From assembly GCA_013399305.1 (NCBI GenBank), contig VXAI01000308.1, positions 93,764 to 157,763 of the forward strand: a DNA stretch of 64,000 nucleotides, given 5' to 3'. Made by a program: the position numbers and the translations under genes. Origin of the DNA: Rostratula benghalensis (taxonomy: Eukaryota; Chordata; Aves; Charadriiformes; Rostratulidae). A model generated the notes under the pieces. That model was not told where the DNA came from and did no database searches. It worked only from the letters and a program-made list of their open reading frames with translations. Below, piece by piece: positions 27,434 through 36,006 of this stretch; position 1 is the first letter of the stretch, and each line of letters opens with the position of its first letter.

Positions 27434-27600
27434 ATGCCCAACCTCGAGGAGTGCTACCACTGTGGAAAGACAGGACTCATGCGCCGAACCTGTTTGGCCT
27501 CTGTCAGGTGCAACCACTGCCAGTCTAACTCGCATTGCACCACCGCTTGCCGAAATTTGGGAAATGGGAAGAAGAGCGCGGGGTGCAACTGTGTGAGGAC
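27434..27600 (+). pseudogene. gag: Retroviral gag remnant: nucleocapsid with two zinc knuckles
   Basis: The frame starting at 27434 contains two CCHC boxes, the motif that binds genomic RNA. In the first (residues 7-20), CYHCGKTGLMRRTC, the histidine position is Leu, so it should not bind zinc normally. In the second (residues 26-39), CNHCQSNSHCTTAC, all four ligands are kept. Two knuckles are usual for alpha- and betaretroviruses. The frame differs from that of capsid upstream, which shows a frameshift in gag itself, and it runs past the start of the pro frame at about 27535. Confidence 0.88.
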
Positions 27601-28030
27601 AACAATAGTTGCACCAAGAAGAGTCTTGGGCAGCCAGCAACCAGAGGGAGCCTCAGCTTCAACTTGGCAACAGGTGTAGATGCCACATTAATAGACACCA
27701 AAGCCGAGAAGATCCCCACAACCACATGGGGGCCATTACATGACTCAAAATATCAATCGGGAGCACTGTTACTCGGATGATCCTCAAGTGGACTAAAAGG
27801 AATTATTGTCATTCCAAGACTTATTGATGCTGATTTTACTGGTCAAATTCAAATAGTAGTCTATACTCTTCACCCTCCTTTGTTAATACCCAGTAGAAGC
27901 AAGATAGCACAATTAGTCCCACTAACAAATCTGACAGCGCAAATGGCCACGCCTTTGCCCAGCGGAAATAGACAACCAAATGAGAGAGGAGACAACGGGT
28001 TCGGTTCTACTGGACACATTGCATGCCTGA
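27600..28030 (+). pseudogene. pro: Retroviral dUTPase domain (pro)
   Basis: One frame (same phase as capsid, 27535-28098) shows dUTPase motifs in order: the start around QPATRGSLSFNLATGVDA (27625-27680), then GALLLG, a TGA stop at 27778-27780, SSSGLKGIIVIP, IDADFTGQIQIVV with the Asp expected in the active site, and the C-terminal SRSKIAQLVPL (27900-27930). dUTPases hydrolyse dUTP and limit uracil incorporation during reverse transcription. A dUTPase between nucleocapsid and protease is the arrangement of betaretroviruses, and class I retroviruses lack it. The glycine-rich tail with GDNGFGSTG (28000) leads into protease. Apart from the stop, the domain is well preserved. Confidence 0.85.
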
Positions 28031-28039
28031 CCCTCAAGA

Positions 28040-28420
28040 GAAAGAGCAGCCCGAAGAAATCATCACAGCTGTGCATGGATCATTTTCATCACCTTTAAAG
28101 CCTTTTTGGATGCAGGAGCTGATATTACAATTTTCACCAAAGCAATTTGGCCTCAACAATGGCCATTGAAGTCCAGTAATGCAGGAGTTGATGGAGTAGG
28201 GGGGGGCCGTTGCATTAATTATTGTTTACCCCATTAATATCGTACTAGAAGGCAAAGTAGCCACCACACATGTAACTATATTACCCCTTCCAGCCGGAGT
28301 TAGTGCATCTTCTTACCTGCCCAGCCACGTAAAAGTATTCAAACTCAGATGGAAGTAGTGGGGGATGCCATATGCAATAATGGGACAAGAACCTGACGCC
28401 ATTCATTCATATTCCCACGA
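28040..28420 (+). pseudogene. pro: Retroviral aspartic protease remnant
   Basis: After a frameshift near 28085-28098, the next frame gives AFLDAGADITIF, with the active-site triplet at 28109-28117 reading Asp-Ala-Gly instead of the usual Asp-Thr/Ser-Gly. IWPQQWPL and a glycine-rich flap-like segment (28175-28210) follow. A run of eight G at 28200-28207 coincides with another loss of frame. The C-terminal part is only weakly recognisable. This enzyme would cut Gag and Gag-Pol polyproteins. Here the changed triplet and frame breaks make it inactive. Confidence 0.75.
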
Positions 28421-28601
28421 CAGCTGGTGATTTAGAGTGGGCATCATGACACTCCACATCTGCTGGACACAGACGTGCTGGCTGGGAAAGATGGCAAGCT
28501 ACTGATGGACAAGGAGTGGGGGATCATCCTGAAGTGTTCACCCACGCCCCTACACGACAGTATTTACAGATGTTGGGAGAGCATCCAGAAAAGCTGCAAT
28601 T
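28421..28601 (+). other. Deletion scar where the reverse transcriptase polymerase domain should be
   Basis: Only about 180 bp lie between the end of recognisable protease and the start of RNase H. None of the polymerase landmarks (the LPQG-type region, the Y-x-D-D catalytic box) can be found in any frame. A complete class II element would carry roughly 1 kb or more here. The short sequence present may be protease end and connection-domain start, but I cannot align it confidently. Confidence 0.6.
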
Positions 28602-28940
28602 ACCTGGAAACAAAAAGGTCAACGGCAGCAGCACATTCTTGTTGCAGACCCCAAGGACACCCTGCAGACACTTGAACTGGCAGCAGTCTGCTGGGCAATG
28701 AGTAATTGGATGGCTACCCCTTTAAATGTGGTGACAGATTCGCTCTGTGGAGCTGGAGTAGCACAATGCATAGAAGACTCATTTATTTGAGAACTGCAAA
28801 AATCAGTGACTCGGAGAGTTGTTCCAGAGGCTACAAAGAGCAGCACGACAGAGAGTGGCCCCACATTGCATCATCCACATCTGGAGCCATCAGTGGCAAA
28901 TAGTGCTTGGTGAAGGCAACCACCGAGCAGATTAACTGGT
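28602..28940 (+). pseudogene. pol: Retroviral RNase H remnant (pol)
   Basis: The frame from 28602 reads TWKQKGQRQQHILVADP, then ELAAVCWAMSNWM with the catalytic Glu, PLNVVTDSL with a catalytic Asp (near 28735), and AQCIEDSFI before a TGA at about 28788. After a frame change it continues with PHCIIHIWSHQWQIVLGEGN and HRAD, the typical RNase H end with its last acidic residue, then a TAA at about 28936. RNase H degrades the RNA strand of the RNA-DNA hybrid. The key residues remain, but stops and shifts make this a fragment, and its polymerase partner is missing. Confidence 0.82.
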
Positions 28941-29790
28941 TAGCCTAGCATGCCACCAGGCGCCTGTTAGTCGCTTTGAGGCAGCTAGGATATCGCATGA
29001 ACAGTTTCACCAGAATGGCAAGGGCCTCCAACGCCAGTTTTCTTTATCAATAAATGAGGCCCAATCTATTGTGAAAACCTGCCCGCAGTTTTTCAGTGCA
29101 GTCACCAGGTCTGGGGACTGGAGTTAACCCCAGAGGCCTGAAGGCGTTAGAGATATGGCAGATGGATGTTACTCATGTAGCAGAACTTGGCAAGCTCAAG
29201 TGTGTGCATGTTACAGTAGATACCTTCTCCAAGATGACGTGGGCAACTGCACAAGTGGGAGAAAAGAGCAATCATGTGTGCAAGCATTTAACCACTTGCT
29301 TTGCAGTCATGGGGGTTCCAGAATCCATTAAAACAGACAATGGTCCTTCCTGCTCCAGTGAAGCCCGTAGACAATTTCTAAACATGTGGGGAGTGGAACA
29401 TAAAACAGGAATTCCACATTCCCGTACCAGGCAAGCCATCATAGAACATACTCAGTGGACTTTAAAAGAATATCCAGGGAAATTTAAAGACATTCCTGAT
29501 ATTAAGCAAAGGCTTGATAAGACACTGTTCGTATTAAATCACTTGTGCGTTTTTGGAGAAAATCAAGAGCCCCCAGTAGTCATCCACACCTCATGCGTTA
29601 CTACAGGGCCACTTAAACAAGAAATATTTGTACATTACCAAAACCTGCGTATGGGTATTTGGGAGGGGCCTGTAAGAGTTTACTTAATGGCCGAGGGTAT
29701 ATGTGTGTTTCCACTGAAACAGGTCCGCTGTGGGTGCCCAGCCGATGGACTAAAGCTGCCATAACAAGGAATGAACAAGGTCGAGACAAC
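28941..29790 (+). pseudogene. pol: Retroviral integrase (pol), catalytic core open
   Basis: The N-terminal zinc domain is read first (ACHQAPVSRFEAARISHEQF): the His pair is kept as HEQFH. The second cysteine of the Cys pair is lost (TCPQFF, near 29085), where the frame also shifts. The core then runs open from 29096 to 29764 in a frame of 222 codons. The three catalytic acids are intact: Asp24 (WQMDVTHV, 29165), Asp81 (KTDNGPS, 29336) and Glu117 (QAIIEHTQ, 29444), with exactly 35 residues between the last two. The C-terminal SH3-like domain changes frame near 29690 and continues in the frame with GRGYMCVSTETGPLWVPSRW. It catalysed insertion of viral DNA, consistent with the 6-bp target duplication. 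Confidence 0.9.
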
Positions 29791-30184
29791 CTTAGATCTA
29801 GAAACGAGAGCCCAGGAAGAATACCGTGGGAATCTAGCTATTCAACCTCTGGTGGAGGAAGCAAGTAAACTGTGGAGTCTCGAATTAGCTGTCACCTCCC
29901 CTTTTGACCTTGCACAGGCTCTGCTAAGACCGATCACTTCCCCAATTGAGTGCATTCTCCTCTTCAAATTGCTGCAGTGTAATCAATGTAAAGAAGTGTG
30001 TTGGGGGTGGGACAAGATCCAATGTGGAAATTGTAAACGAGCATTTTGGGCCTTTTCAAGGCGCTTAAGATCACGAGTTGGGTGTAGTTATTGCTGGTTG
30101 AAACTAGAGTCGGCCTCTCCACTTAGAGACCTGCAGAGTTGGGCAAATTGCAGAGGATCAGATAGAGTTATATGCTTTGTTTGA
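29771..30184 (+). CDS. Unassigned cysteine-rich frame between pol and env
   Basis: An ATG-started frame of 137 codons begins just after the integrase end, in a frame different from both integrase C-terminus and env. I do not recognise it. Residues 1-60 are acidic to neutral. Residues 61-135 hold ten cysteines, including CNQC (70-73), CGNC (85-88) and CSYC (105-108), so CX2C-X11-CX2C plus a further CX2C, which resembles a zinc ribbon. A basic patch (KRAFWAFSRRLRSR, 89-102) sits between. After the TGA at 30182 the same frame stays open to 30317 and overlaps the first ATG of env. It may be a retroviral accessory gene, a degraded 5' part of env, captured host sequence, or chance. No function is claimed. 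Confidence 0.35.
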   Translation: MNKVETTLDLETRAQEEYRGNLAIQPLVEEASKLWSLELAVTSPFDLAQALLRPITSPIECILLFKLLQCNQCKEVCWGWDKIQCGNCKRAFWAFSRRLRSRVGCSYCWLKLESASPLRDLQSWANCRGSDRVICFV

Positions 30185-30300
30185 GTCCAAAGAGCAGAGG
30201 AAAAGAGTATACCTAGCGTGGATACTTCAGAACAGCCTGGTGTGATTAAGGCTCCAAAAGAAAACAGTGAAGTTAGATCATTGTTGTGGGAAATATATCC

Positions 30301-31725
30301 ATGTCCCCATACAACATGAAGTGCCTGCAGATGAATGGGAAAAACCTGGTAATTGCTGAGGAAGGCATTGGCGCCAAAGGCAGAGTGCTCACGGTGATAA
30401 TAATTGCCAGCATAATTAACAAGGCTGCTACCTTAGAACATTATCATCCAAAACTACTTGACCCTCATCAAAACATGTGGGTATCATTGGCGAGAGCACT
30501 CAACACGACCACCTTTTGTGCCAGCCTAGCAATGCCTAGCACTCCTTTAACGACCTGCCTCGTAGGGGTGCCTTTAAATAGTGAAACCTTTAAATCATTT
30601 ATACAAGGTGGCAAGGAGTTAGGTATAAAATCAAGAATGTTTGCCACACATGAGAACGTAGCGGACCTGATAGAGAAATATGACAATTGGGATGACAAAC
30701 TTCCGTTAGGACCTCAACCACAGGTAATCAATGTAATTGATACTCTGAATGCTAGTCACTATTTGTTTATCAATGCGTCAAAGTATGGACCAGGAAATAA
30801 TGAAGGAAAATCAGTGAACTTGTCAGCTCCCACCTATGTCTACCCAGCAGGAGACTGGAATACGACATGGTGTCAGACGCTGAGTCGTACTAACTCAAAT
30901 CCGGCACCAGGAACAGAATATCCCCGATGCCTTCCTATCGGGTTTTTCTTAATTTGCGGCAACTGAGCCTGGTCAGGGATTCCATCACACCCTCTTGGTG
31001 GGCTGTGCACCATTGGCCAACTTAGTTTAGCTACACCACACCACCACCCTAGTGTGCATCACCCAATACGATGGAAAAGGGACCTTAGCCAACAGCTACA
31101 ATCGACCTGCAATGATAATGTTAAGTTGCAGAATGCTTGGGAAGTTATTTTGTCTTTGATATTTTTACCAGGTGCAGCAGCCATGCAAGCCCATTGTAAT
31201 CTAAAAGAACCTGCCTGCTGGGTAGTGAAACAAGCTAACACAATGAGCCGAAACCTCTCAGAACTAGCAGAGTTCTTGTCCACTGTACAGCACACCATTT
31301 TACAGAAGATAGCAGCAATTGATTTCTTGCTACTGGCCCACGGCCATGACTGGGAGGATTTTGATGGAATGTGCTGCATGGATTTGCAAGATCACTCCAA
31401 ATCTATTCATAAAGAAATTCAGCAGCTGATGGAGCATTCCAAAAAGATTCAACAAGATGTAGGGTTATTTGGATTAAATGCATTAGGCAATTGGCTGGGG
31501 ATAAGTGGCTGGCTTAAAAGTTTAATTCAATCGGGCTTGATGATATTGATTGTCTTAATTATAGGATTGCTTTGCTTGAGCTGTGCTATGTCTTGTATAA
31601 AAAGACTTGTGTTTCACGTTACGAAGCAAGCATGGATTGTGCAAAAAAGAAACGGGGGAATTGTAGAAGAGTGGCTAACAGGCAGAGGCCATAATATGCA
31701 CAATCCAACCTTTAAGCTGTCTTAA
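30301..31725 (+). pseudogene. env: Retroviral env, alpharetrovirus-like, one premature stop
   Basis: A single frame covers surface and transmembrane subunits with only one interruption, a TGA at 30964-30966. The surface part has a hydrophobic signal-like segment (VLTVIIIASII, about 30385-30417), several N-glycosylation sites and conserved cysteines (FCASLAMPSTPLTTCLVG). The furin-type site RWKR is at 31069-31080. The transmembrane part shows an internal hydrophobic fusion-peptide-like stretch, the AAIDFLLLAHGH heptad region and a membrane anchor at about 31534-31593. The CX6CC disulfide motif reads Trp instead of the first Cys (31351-31353), while the CC pair (31372-31377) is kept. The cytoplasmic tail overlaps a polypurine-like tract. 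Env mediated receptor binding and fusion; this copy could yield at most a truncated surface protein. The nearest type by motifs is the alpharetroviral transmembrane subunit. Confidence 0.88.
31643..31665 (+). other. Polypurine-tract-like sequence inside the first env
   Basis: AAAAAAGAAACGGGGGAATTG resembles the true polypurine tract at 32553-32565 (AAAAAGGGGGAAT followed by TGTGG), sharing GGGGGAATTGT. In many retroviruses the env tail overlaps or adjoins the polypurine tract. It may mark the original 3' end of the genome that supplied the first env, but the sequence after it does not match the LTR start beyond TGT. Confidence 0.5.
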
Positions 31726-31773
31726 GCAACATCTGTGTCCTTGAAGCATCCTTGAAGGGCGGATAAGGGGAAG

Positions 31774-32001
31774 TTGGCAGGAGTTGTAATAGCAAAGGTA
31801 GTCTATGTGATGAATTTTTTGCACTTGGCTAGAGATGATCCTGAGCATCCAGCAGTGATCCACAGCCAAGCCTTGAGCTCTGGCTTTAAAGAAGCTGAAA
31901 GAGGGGTACTAGTACAATTTAAGGACCCTGAGACAGGTAACTGGAGAGGTCCTGCAGAGCTCAAATATAATGGTCGAGGTTACTTCCAGCTCATTGGATA
32001 A
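31774..32001 (+). pseudogene. pol: Second integrase C-terminal fragment
   Basis: Downstream of a complete env lies another 75-codon piece of integrase C-terminus. It shows VVYVMNFLHLARDD, HPAVIHS, then the SH3-like domain VQFKDPETGNWRGP and NGRGYFQ, ending in TAA at 31999-32001. The first integrase has the corresponding region at about 29527-29720 (VLNHLCVFGENQEPPVVIH and WEGPV), but the two are too different to be a simple recent duplication. The fragment therefore derives from a distinct retroviral genome. There is no catalytic core, and 31726-31773 is not identifiable. Confidence 0.75.
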
Positions 32002-32100
32002 AACCATGGAAAACACCTCATGAATATCCAACAGACGACACACGAGATCAGAAAACTTTTATCACACCCAGTCTGATCCATGGAGTAAAATATATTGAAG

Positions 32101-32554
32101 ATGGGTGGGCTGTTTCTTTTAATGCTGTTTGCTTTTCAGTATTTACCAAGTAATGCTGTTTTCTAGGCTAATGCTGATGTTGATTTATTAGAAAAAGTAG
32201 TATTACAGAATAGAAGGGTGTGAGATGTTTTAACTTTCAAGCTGGTGGTGTGTGCACTCTGCTCAATGAATCTTGCTGCACTTATATTGATCAATCGGGA
32301 AAGGTGTTGAAAAATGTAGTAGAAATATGGAGACATGCAAAAATATGGTTTATCAGGATGGTGAACAATCTTGGCTAGACAGATTGTTAAAAGTCTGGGG
32401 AATAACTGGATGGATAAAGGGTTCAATAAAGCAGTTATTGACGATTCTGTTTAAAACCGTTTTGATAATTCTCTTTATACCTTGTATTATTCAATGCACT
32501 CAGGGCTCAATTCAAAAATCACTACAAACAGTCTGGTTTGCTCAAGTTAAATAA
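32101..32554 (+). pseudogene. env: Second env remnant: leader joined to transmembrane subunit
   Basis: An ATG at 32101 starts a 21-codon hydrophobic leader (MGGLFLLMLFAFQYLPSN) ended by TAG at 32164. About 20 bp later a transmembrane ectodomain begins: LLEKVVLQNRRV (32185-32220), a frameshift, then GGVCTLLNESCCTYIDQSGK with an intact CX6CC motif (Cys at 32253, CC at 32274-32279). A second shift near 32330 leads into the membrane-proximal region and anchor (LTILFKTVLIILFIPCII) and a short tail ending at 32552-32554. The surface subunit is absent. The ectodomain motifs match gamma-type (class I or type D) Env rather than the alpharetroviral type upstream, so this is a different env lineage. It abuts the polypurine tract, as a normal env would. 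Confidence 0.78.
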
Positions 32555-32565
32555 AAAGGGGGAAT
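32553..32565 (+). promoter_or_regulatory. Polypurine tract
   Basis: AAAAAGGGGGAAT lies immediately before the 3' LTR start. This purine run primes plus-strand DNA synthesis in retroviruses. It overlaps the stop codon of the second env remnant. Confidence 0.88.
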
Positions 32566-32910
32566 TGTGGGAACCTTTTCTGCAAGAAAATGGTCACATA
32601 ACTGAAATAGTCTGAAACAAGTTGACAACATCCAGTGCGAACCTAAACAGATACAGAAGATGTAAATAAGGGCAAATAAGAAGTGTTAAGCAATTAAATA
32701 TAATGACTTAGCTGATCCTCAAGGCCAGTTCTCAGGTTGCTGTTAACCAATTATAGCTTTGCTCCCTATAACTTGTATCCAATTAGTAATTGCCAAGTGA
32801 GTATGTTAATGTAAGAAAGCACTATAAATGAAAGAGCTTCACCTGCAATAAATGAGCAAGATCCATAACTCATATTGTGCCCGTGTCTTGACTCCGTCCG
32901 GTTTCCTACC
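32566..32910 (+). repeat. 3' LTR, 345 bp
   Basis: Starts TGTGGGAACC and ends GGTTTCCTACC, an imperfect terminal inverted repeat; the final base of the expected CA end has changed. The first 141 bp match the truncated 5' LTR. It contains two CCAAT boxes (about 32743 and 32769), a TATAAA at 32823-32828 and an AATAAA at 32847-32852. This close spacing and the total length are typical of short avian class II LTRs. It is followed at once by the TAAAAT target duplication. Confidence 0.92.
32823..32852 (+). promoter_or_regulatory. LTR TATA box and polyadenylation signal
   Basis: TATAAA at 32823-32828 and AATAAA at 32847-32852 within the 3' LTR. Being in the 3' LTR, the promoter would drive transcription out into 32.9 kb and beyond. 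That direction is antisense to the minus-strand host exons. Confidence 0.75.
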
Positions 32911-32916
32911 TAAAAT
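32911..32916. repeat. Target-site duplication of the provirus, right copy (TAAAAT)
   Basis: Exact match to 26681-26686. The pair brackets the whole mosaic element and implies one integration event. Confidence 0.85.
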
Positions 32917-34699
32917 ACTAAAGGTTCTAGAAATGCAGCACAGAGTTTCCTAAGTCATACTTTCTTATACCGAGAAGTTCAGGTACTTGACTCCTCTACC
33001 GAAAAAGGCAAAAAGCCCTCAAACCCCAGAGTGGAGTTTGCTCTGAGCACCACAGTGGGATCTCAAACTGGAATCGCTGTATCTCTGTTGACCTTTCCAA
33101 GTAACAATATAAAAAAACCCTCCACTCTCCTGAGGAAGTGGAACCGTAACTACCTCTGGAAGAATTAGAAGTTCTCACTGAGAGTTCACATGCCTAATCC
33201 TGTGTGTCACTGCAGAACTGCTGCTGAGCTCCTGTTCTCTTCTTGCTTCCCATGGAGCTCAAAGCTTTACTTGGCAGCTCTAAAAGTTCTCACTGAAAAC
33301 GGTTCACACTGTTTACCATCACATCTTCACACACACATGCAAAAAACCACAATGTCAAAAGTCATAGACAATTTTAAAAAACCACGAAGATCATGGAATC
33401 CATAACTCTTATGACAGCAGTTTTACTGGCGGGTTGGCAAAAAGTTTATGTAACTCTAGACTCTTCTCTGGAGGGTGAATTGGAGGGCATAATAGGCTTC
33501 ATTCTGCATTGTGGAATTTGTTCCTGTTTCATTAGTTAGAAGCAATTAAAGACTGAAAAGAGCATTGGCTGCACAGAAATTCCATTTTGGCATATTTTTC
33601 AAGAAATCAGTATGAAATAAATCAAGTTTTAAAATGCTGTTCTATTAAAAAAAAACCCCCAAAACATACCTTAAAAGTAAAAGTATGAAAGTATTTAGAA
33701 TTTGTTGTAGCATACATTTAAAATATCAGGTCAGTCTAGCCAATAGATATCATAACACCACCTGGAGAGGAGCAGGAGAAAACAGAATGAATGAATGAAT
33801 AAAGAAATAAATAAGGAAAAATCAATTGAATTAGTGACAATGCTCAACATGATGTCAAAGTAAATAAGACAGAAAACATAAATAGAAAAGAAAAAAAAAA
33901 ACTGTGAGAAATTAACTATGCAGATGCCAAAAATGGTATAACAGGACAATAAGATCTCACAGTGGCAGCTTGCTACACCAGTAGCACAGAAAAGAAAATA
34001 TAACCTTAAAGTAATCAGCAATTTCTCTAGTTTTCTGTTCAAAAACTTTCAGGGAGAGAGGGAAATCAACTTTAAAAAATTTCCTCTACTTCAATTCTTT
34101 CTGAGTCCACCTGAACAAAGTGAGCAGAAACAGTTCTCAAGGAAACAGTAGGAAAAAACTTGCTGTTCGACATCAGGCTAATAGAAGAAGCAGCAAGGCA
34201 TTGACCTTATAAGCTTCACTGATGTACTCTTTCATTCATATTAAAGTACAAAACTTTGTTATCAGCAACATGCTAAGAAAGAATACAATGCCTCTCCGGT
34301 TCTCACAAGTATGGCCCTCAATTCTGAATGGCAATATAGAAGCACATTTAAAAACAACTAAAAGGTATTACTCCCCCACACACTTTCTTTCTACTAAGAA
34401 ACTGAAGTCTCCTACCTTTCCCAGAACTTACTATTACATCTTATCACTGCAAGACTGCCAGACACAGTAGGGAAAGAAAACTATACATCTGCACTTAAAC
34501 TAGGGTTTTCCATACCCAACTAACTTGTCTGGCATTCCCCTCTTCTTCCAAGGTGAGTGCTCCAACAGTACCAGTTCTACAGAAAACACACTATTCCATA
34601 TTTTTTTCAAACAATATTTTCTACCAAAACATCAGTCTATATTTCTGATTCACAGTTTAGTGTAACTATACTTGTGACTATAACAAATAACCTCCTATG
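32917..34699. other. No gene recognised; 3' flank of the provirus
   Basis: Unassigned sequence. It contains a repeated AGTTCTCACTGA (about 33171 and 33285) and a short GAAT/AAAT simple repeat at 33785-33812. No repeat family or exon recognised. Confidence 0.5.
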
Positions 34700-35510
34700 T
34701 CATGGTTAGCGTTGGTGGACATGGGAAGATCAATTGAAATCACATATCTGGACCTGTGCAAAGCATTTAACACCCTCCTGCATGACATCCTTGTCTCTAA
34801 ATTGGAGAGATATGGATTAATGGATATCTCCCAGTTGGTGGATGAAGAATTGTCTGGATAGTCATACTCAAGGAGTTGTGGCCAATGGCTCAATGTTCAG
34901 GCAGAGAGAAGTGATGAGTGGTGTTCCTCAGGTGTCAAAATTGGGACCAGTGATGTTTAATACCTGTATTGATGACATAGACAGTGGAATTGAGTGTACC
35001 CTCAGCAAGTTTGTCAATGATACCACACTATGTGGAATGGTCAACATGCTGGAGAGAAGGGTGGCCCTGACAGGTTTGAGAAGTGGGCCCATGTGAGCCT
35101 CAAGAGGTTCAACAAGGCCAAGTGCAAGGTTCTGCACAGGGATCAGGGCAACCTGAAGCACGAATACAGGCTGGGCAGAGAATGGACTAAGAGCAGCCCT
35201 GTCAAGAAGGATACCGGGGTGTTGGTTGATGAGAAACTCGTCATAACCTGGCAATGTTTGTTCACAGCCCAGAAAGCCAACTGTATCCTGGGGTGAATCA
35301 AAAGTAACATAGCCTGAATAACGTGATTCTGCCACTCTACTCTGCTCCCATGAGACATCAACCTGGAATACAGCTCTGGAGCTGCCAGCATAAGAAGGAC
35401 ATGGACTGACTGGAACTGATCCAGAGGAGGTCCACAAAGATGATCAGAGGATTGGAAGACTGGTTGAGAGTTGGGGTTGGAGAAGAGAAGGCTCCAGGGA
35501 GAGCCTGGAA
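34700..35510 (+). mobile_element. CR1 LINE fragment, central reverse transcriptase
   Basis: Covers the palm and thumb of the CR1 reverse transcriptase. It reads a damaged motif A region ([15 protein letters not shown], about 34743-34785), GVPQVSKLGPVMFN (34919-34960), and the catalytic box as FVND (35010-35021) instead of FADD. The downstream segments FNKAKCKVLH, KKDTGVLVDEKLVITWQ and HKKDMD also survive, with many frame breaks. It lacks the CR1 5' half and its 3' UTR end; the sequence fades out near 35510. Plus-strand orientation. Confidence 0.88.
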
Positions 35511-36006
35511 TGAGAGTATAGCAGGAAGTATTTTACTCGGTACTGCATTCAGATTAATCTTAAAAGTGAAAGAAAGACTGTATTAGAGCTTCTTTCTGTA
35601 TAGCTAGAAAAGGAATTAAAAGATTATGTACAGAACAGGAGCTTAGTCTACAGCTGACCGCTACTATTACAACAATGTATAGTCCCCATGTGAATGCATT
35701 CCTTTTTCAGAAAATAACATTTTGTCATGGCAAGGCTCAAATAAGTTTCAAATAAGTTTAACTGGAAAGTTAAGTTAGAAAAAAAATAATTAACTAGAGT
35801 TAGAGTAACCACACAGGAATTACAGATTCCTTTATATTTATATTCATATTCTATTTTACACATAGCTGTTCAGCCAGATCCTCCAGCAGAAGACATAAGG
35901 ATGACTTGAATGTTCAGGTACAAGTCTGAACATTTTTTAGTATTTAATAAAACAAAGTTATGCAACCCACACACTTTGAGACTGGGTCCTGAAATTTCAG
36001 TAAGAC
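35511..36006. other. No gene recognised
   Basis: Unassigned AT-rich spacer between the CR1 fragment and the solo LTR. Confidence 0.5.

Larger units (their letters stand above)
26687..32910 (+). mobile_element. Class II endogenous retrovirus, mosaic and defective
   Basis: A 6.2-kb provirus bounded by a partial 5' LTR and a full 345-bp 3' LTR inside a matching TAAAAT duplication. Order: LTR piece, gag (capsid C-terminal part, nucleocapsid), dUTPase, protease, RNase H, integrase, an unassigned cysteine-rich frame, env, a second integrase C-terminus, a second transmembrane Env remnant, polypurine tract, LTR. Betaretrovirus-like features are the dUTPase between nucleocapsid and protease and the two zinc knuckles. 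The first env is alpharetrovirus-like. Missing are the rest of the 5' LTR, primer binding site, leader, matrix and the reverse transcriptase polymerase domain. Stops and frameshifts affect every gene. The overlapping part of the two LTRs differs at about 12 of 136 positions plus one 5-nt gap in my hand alignment, so the insertion is old. Confidence 0.93.

Noticed and set aside
31059..31379. 106-codon minus-strand frame inside env
   Set aside because: It is antisense to the transmembrane coding sequence and has no motif of its own.
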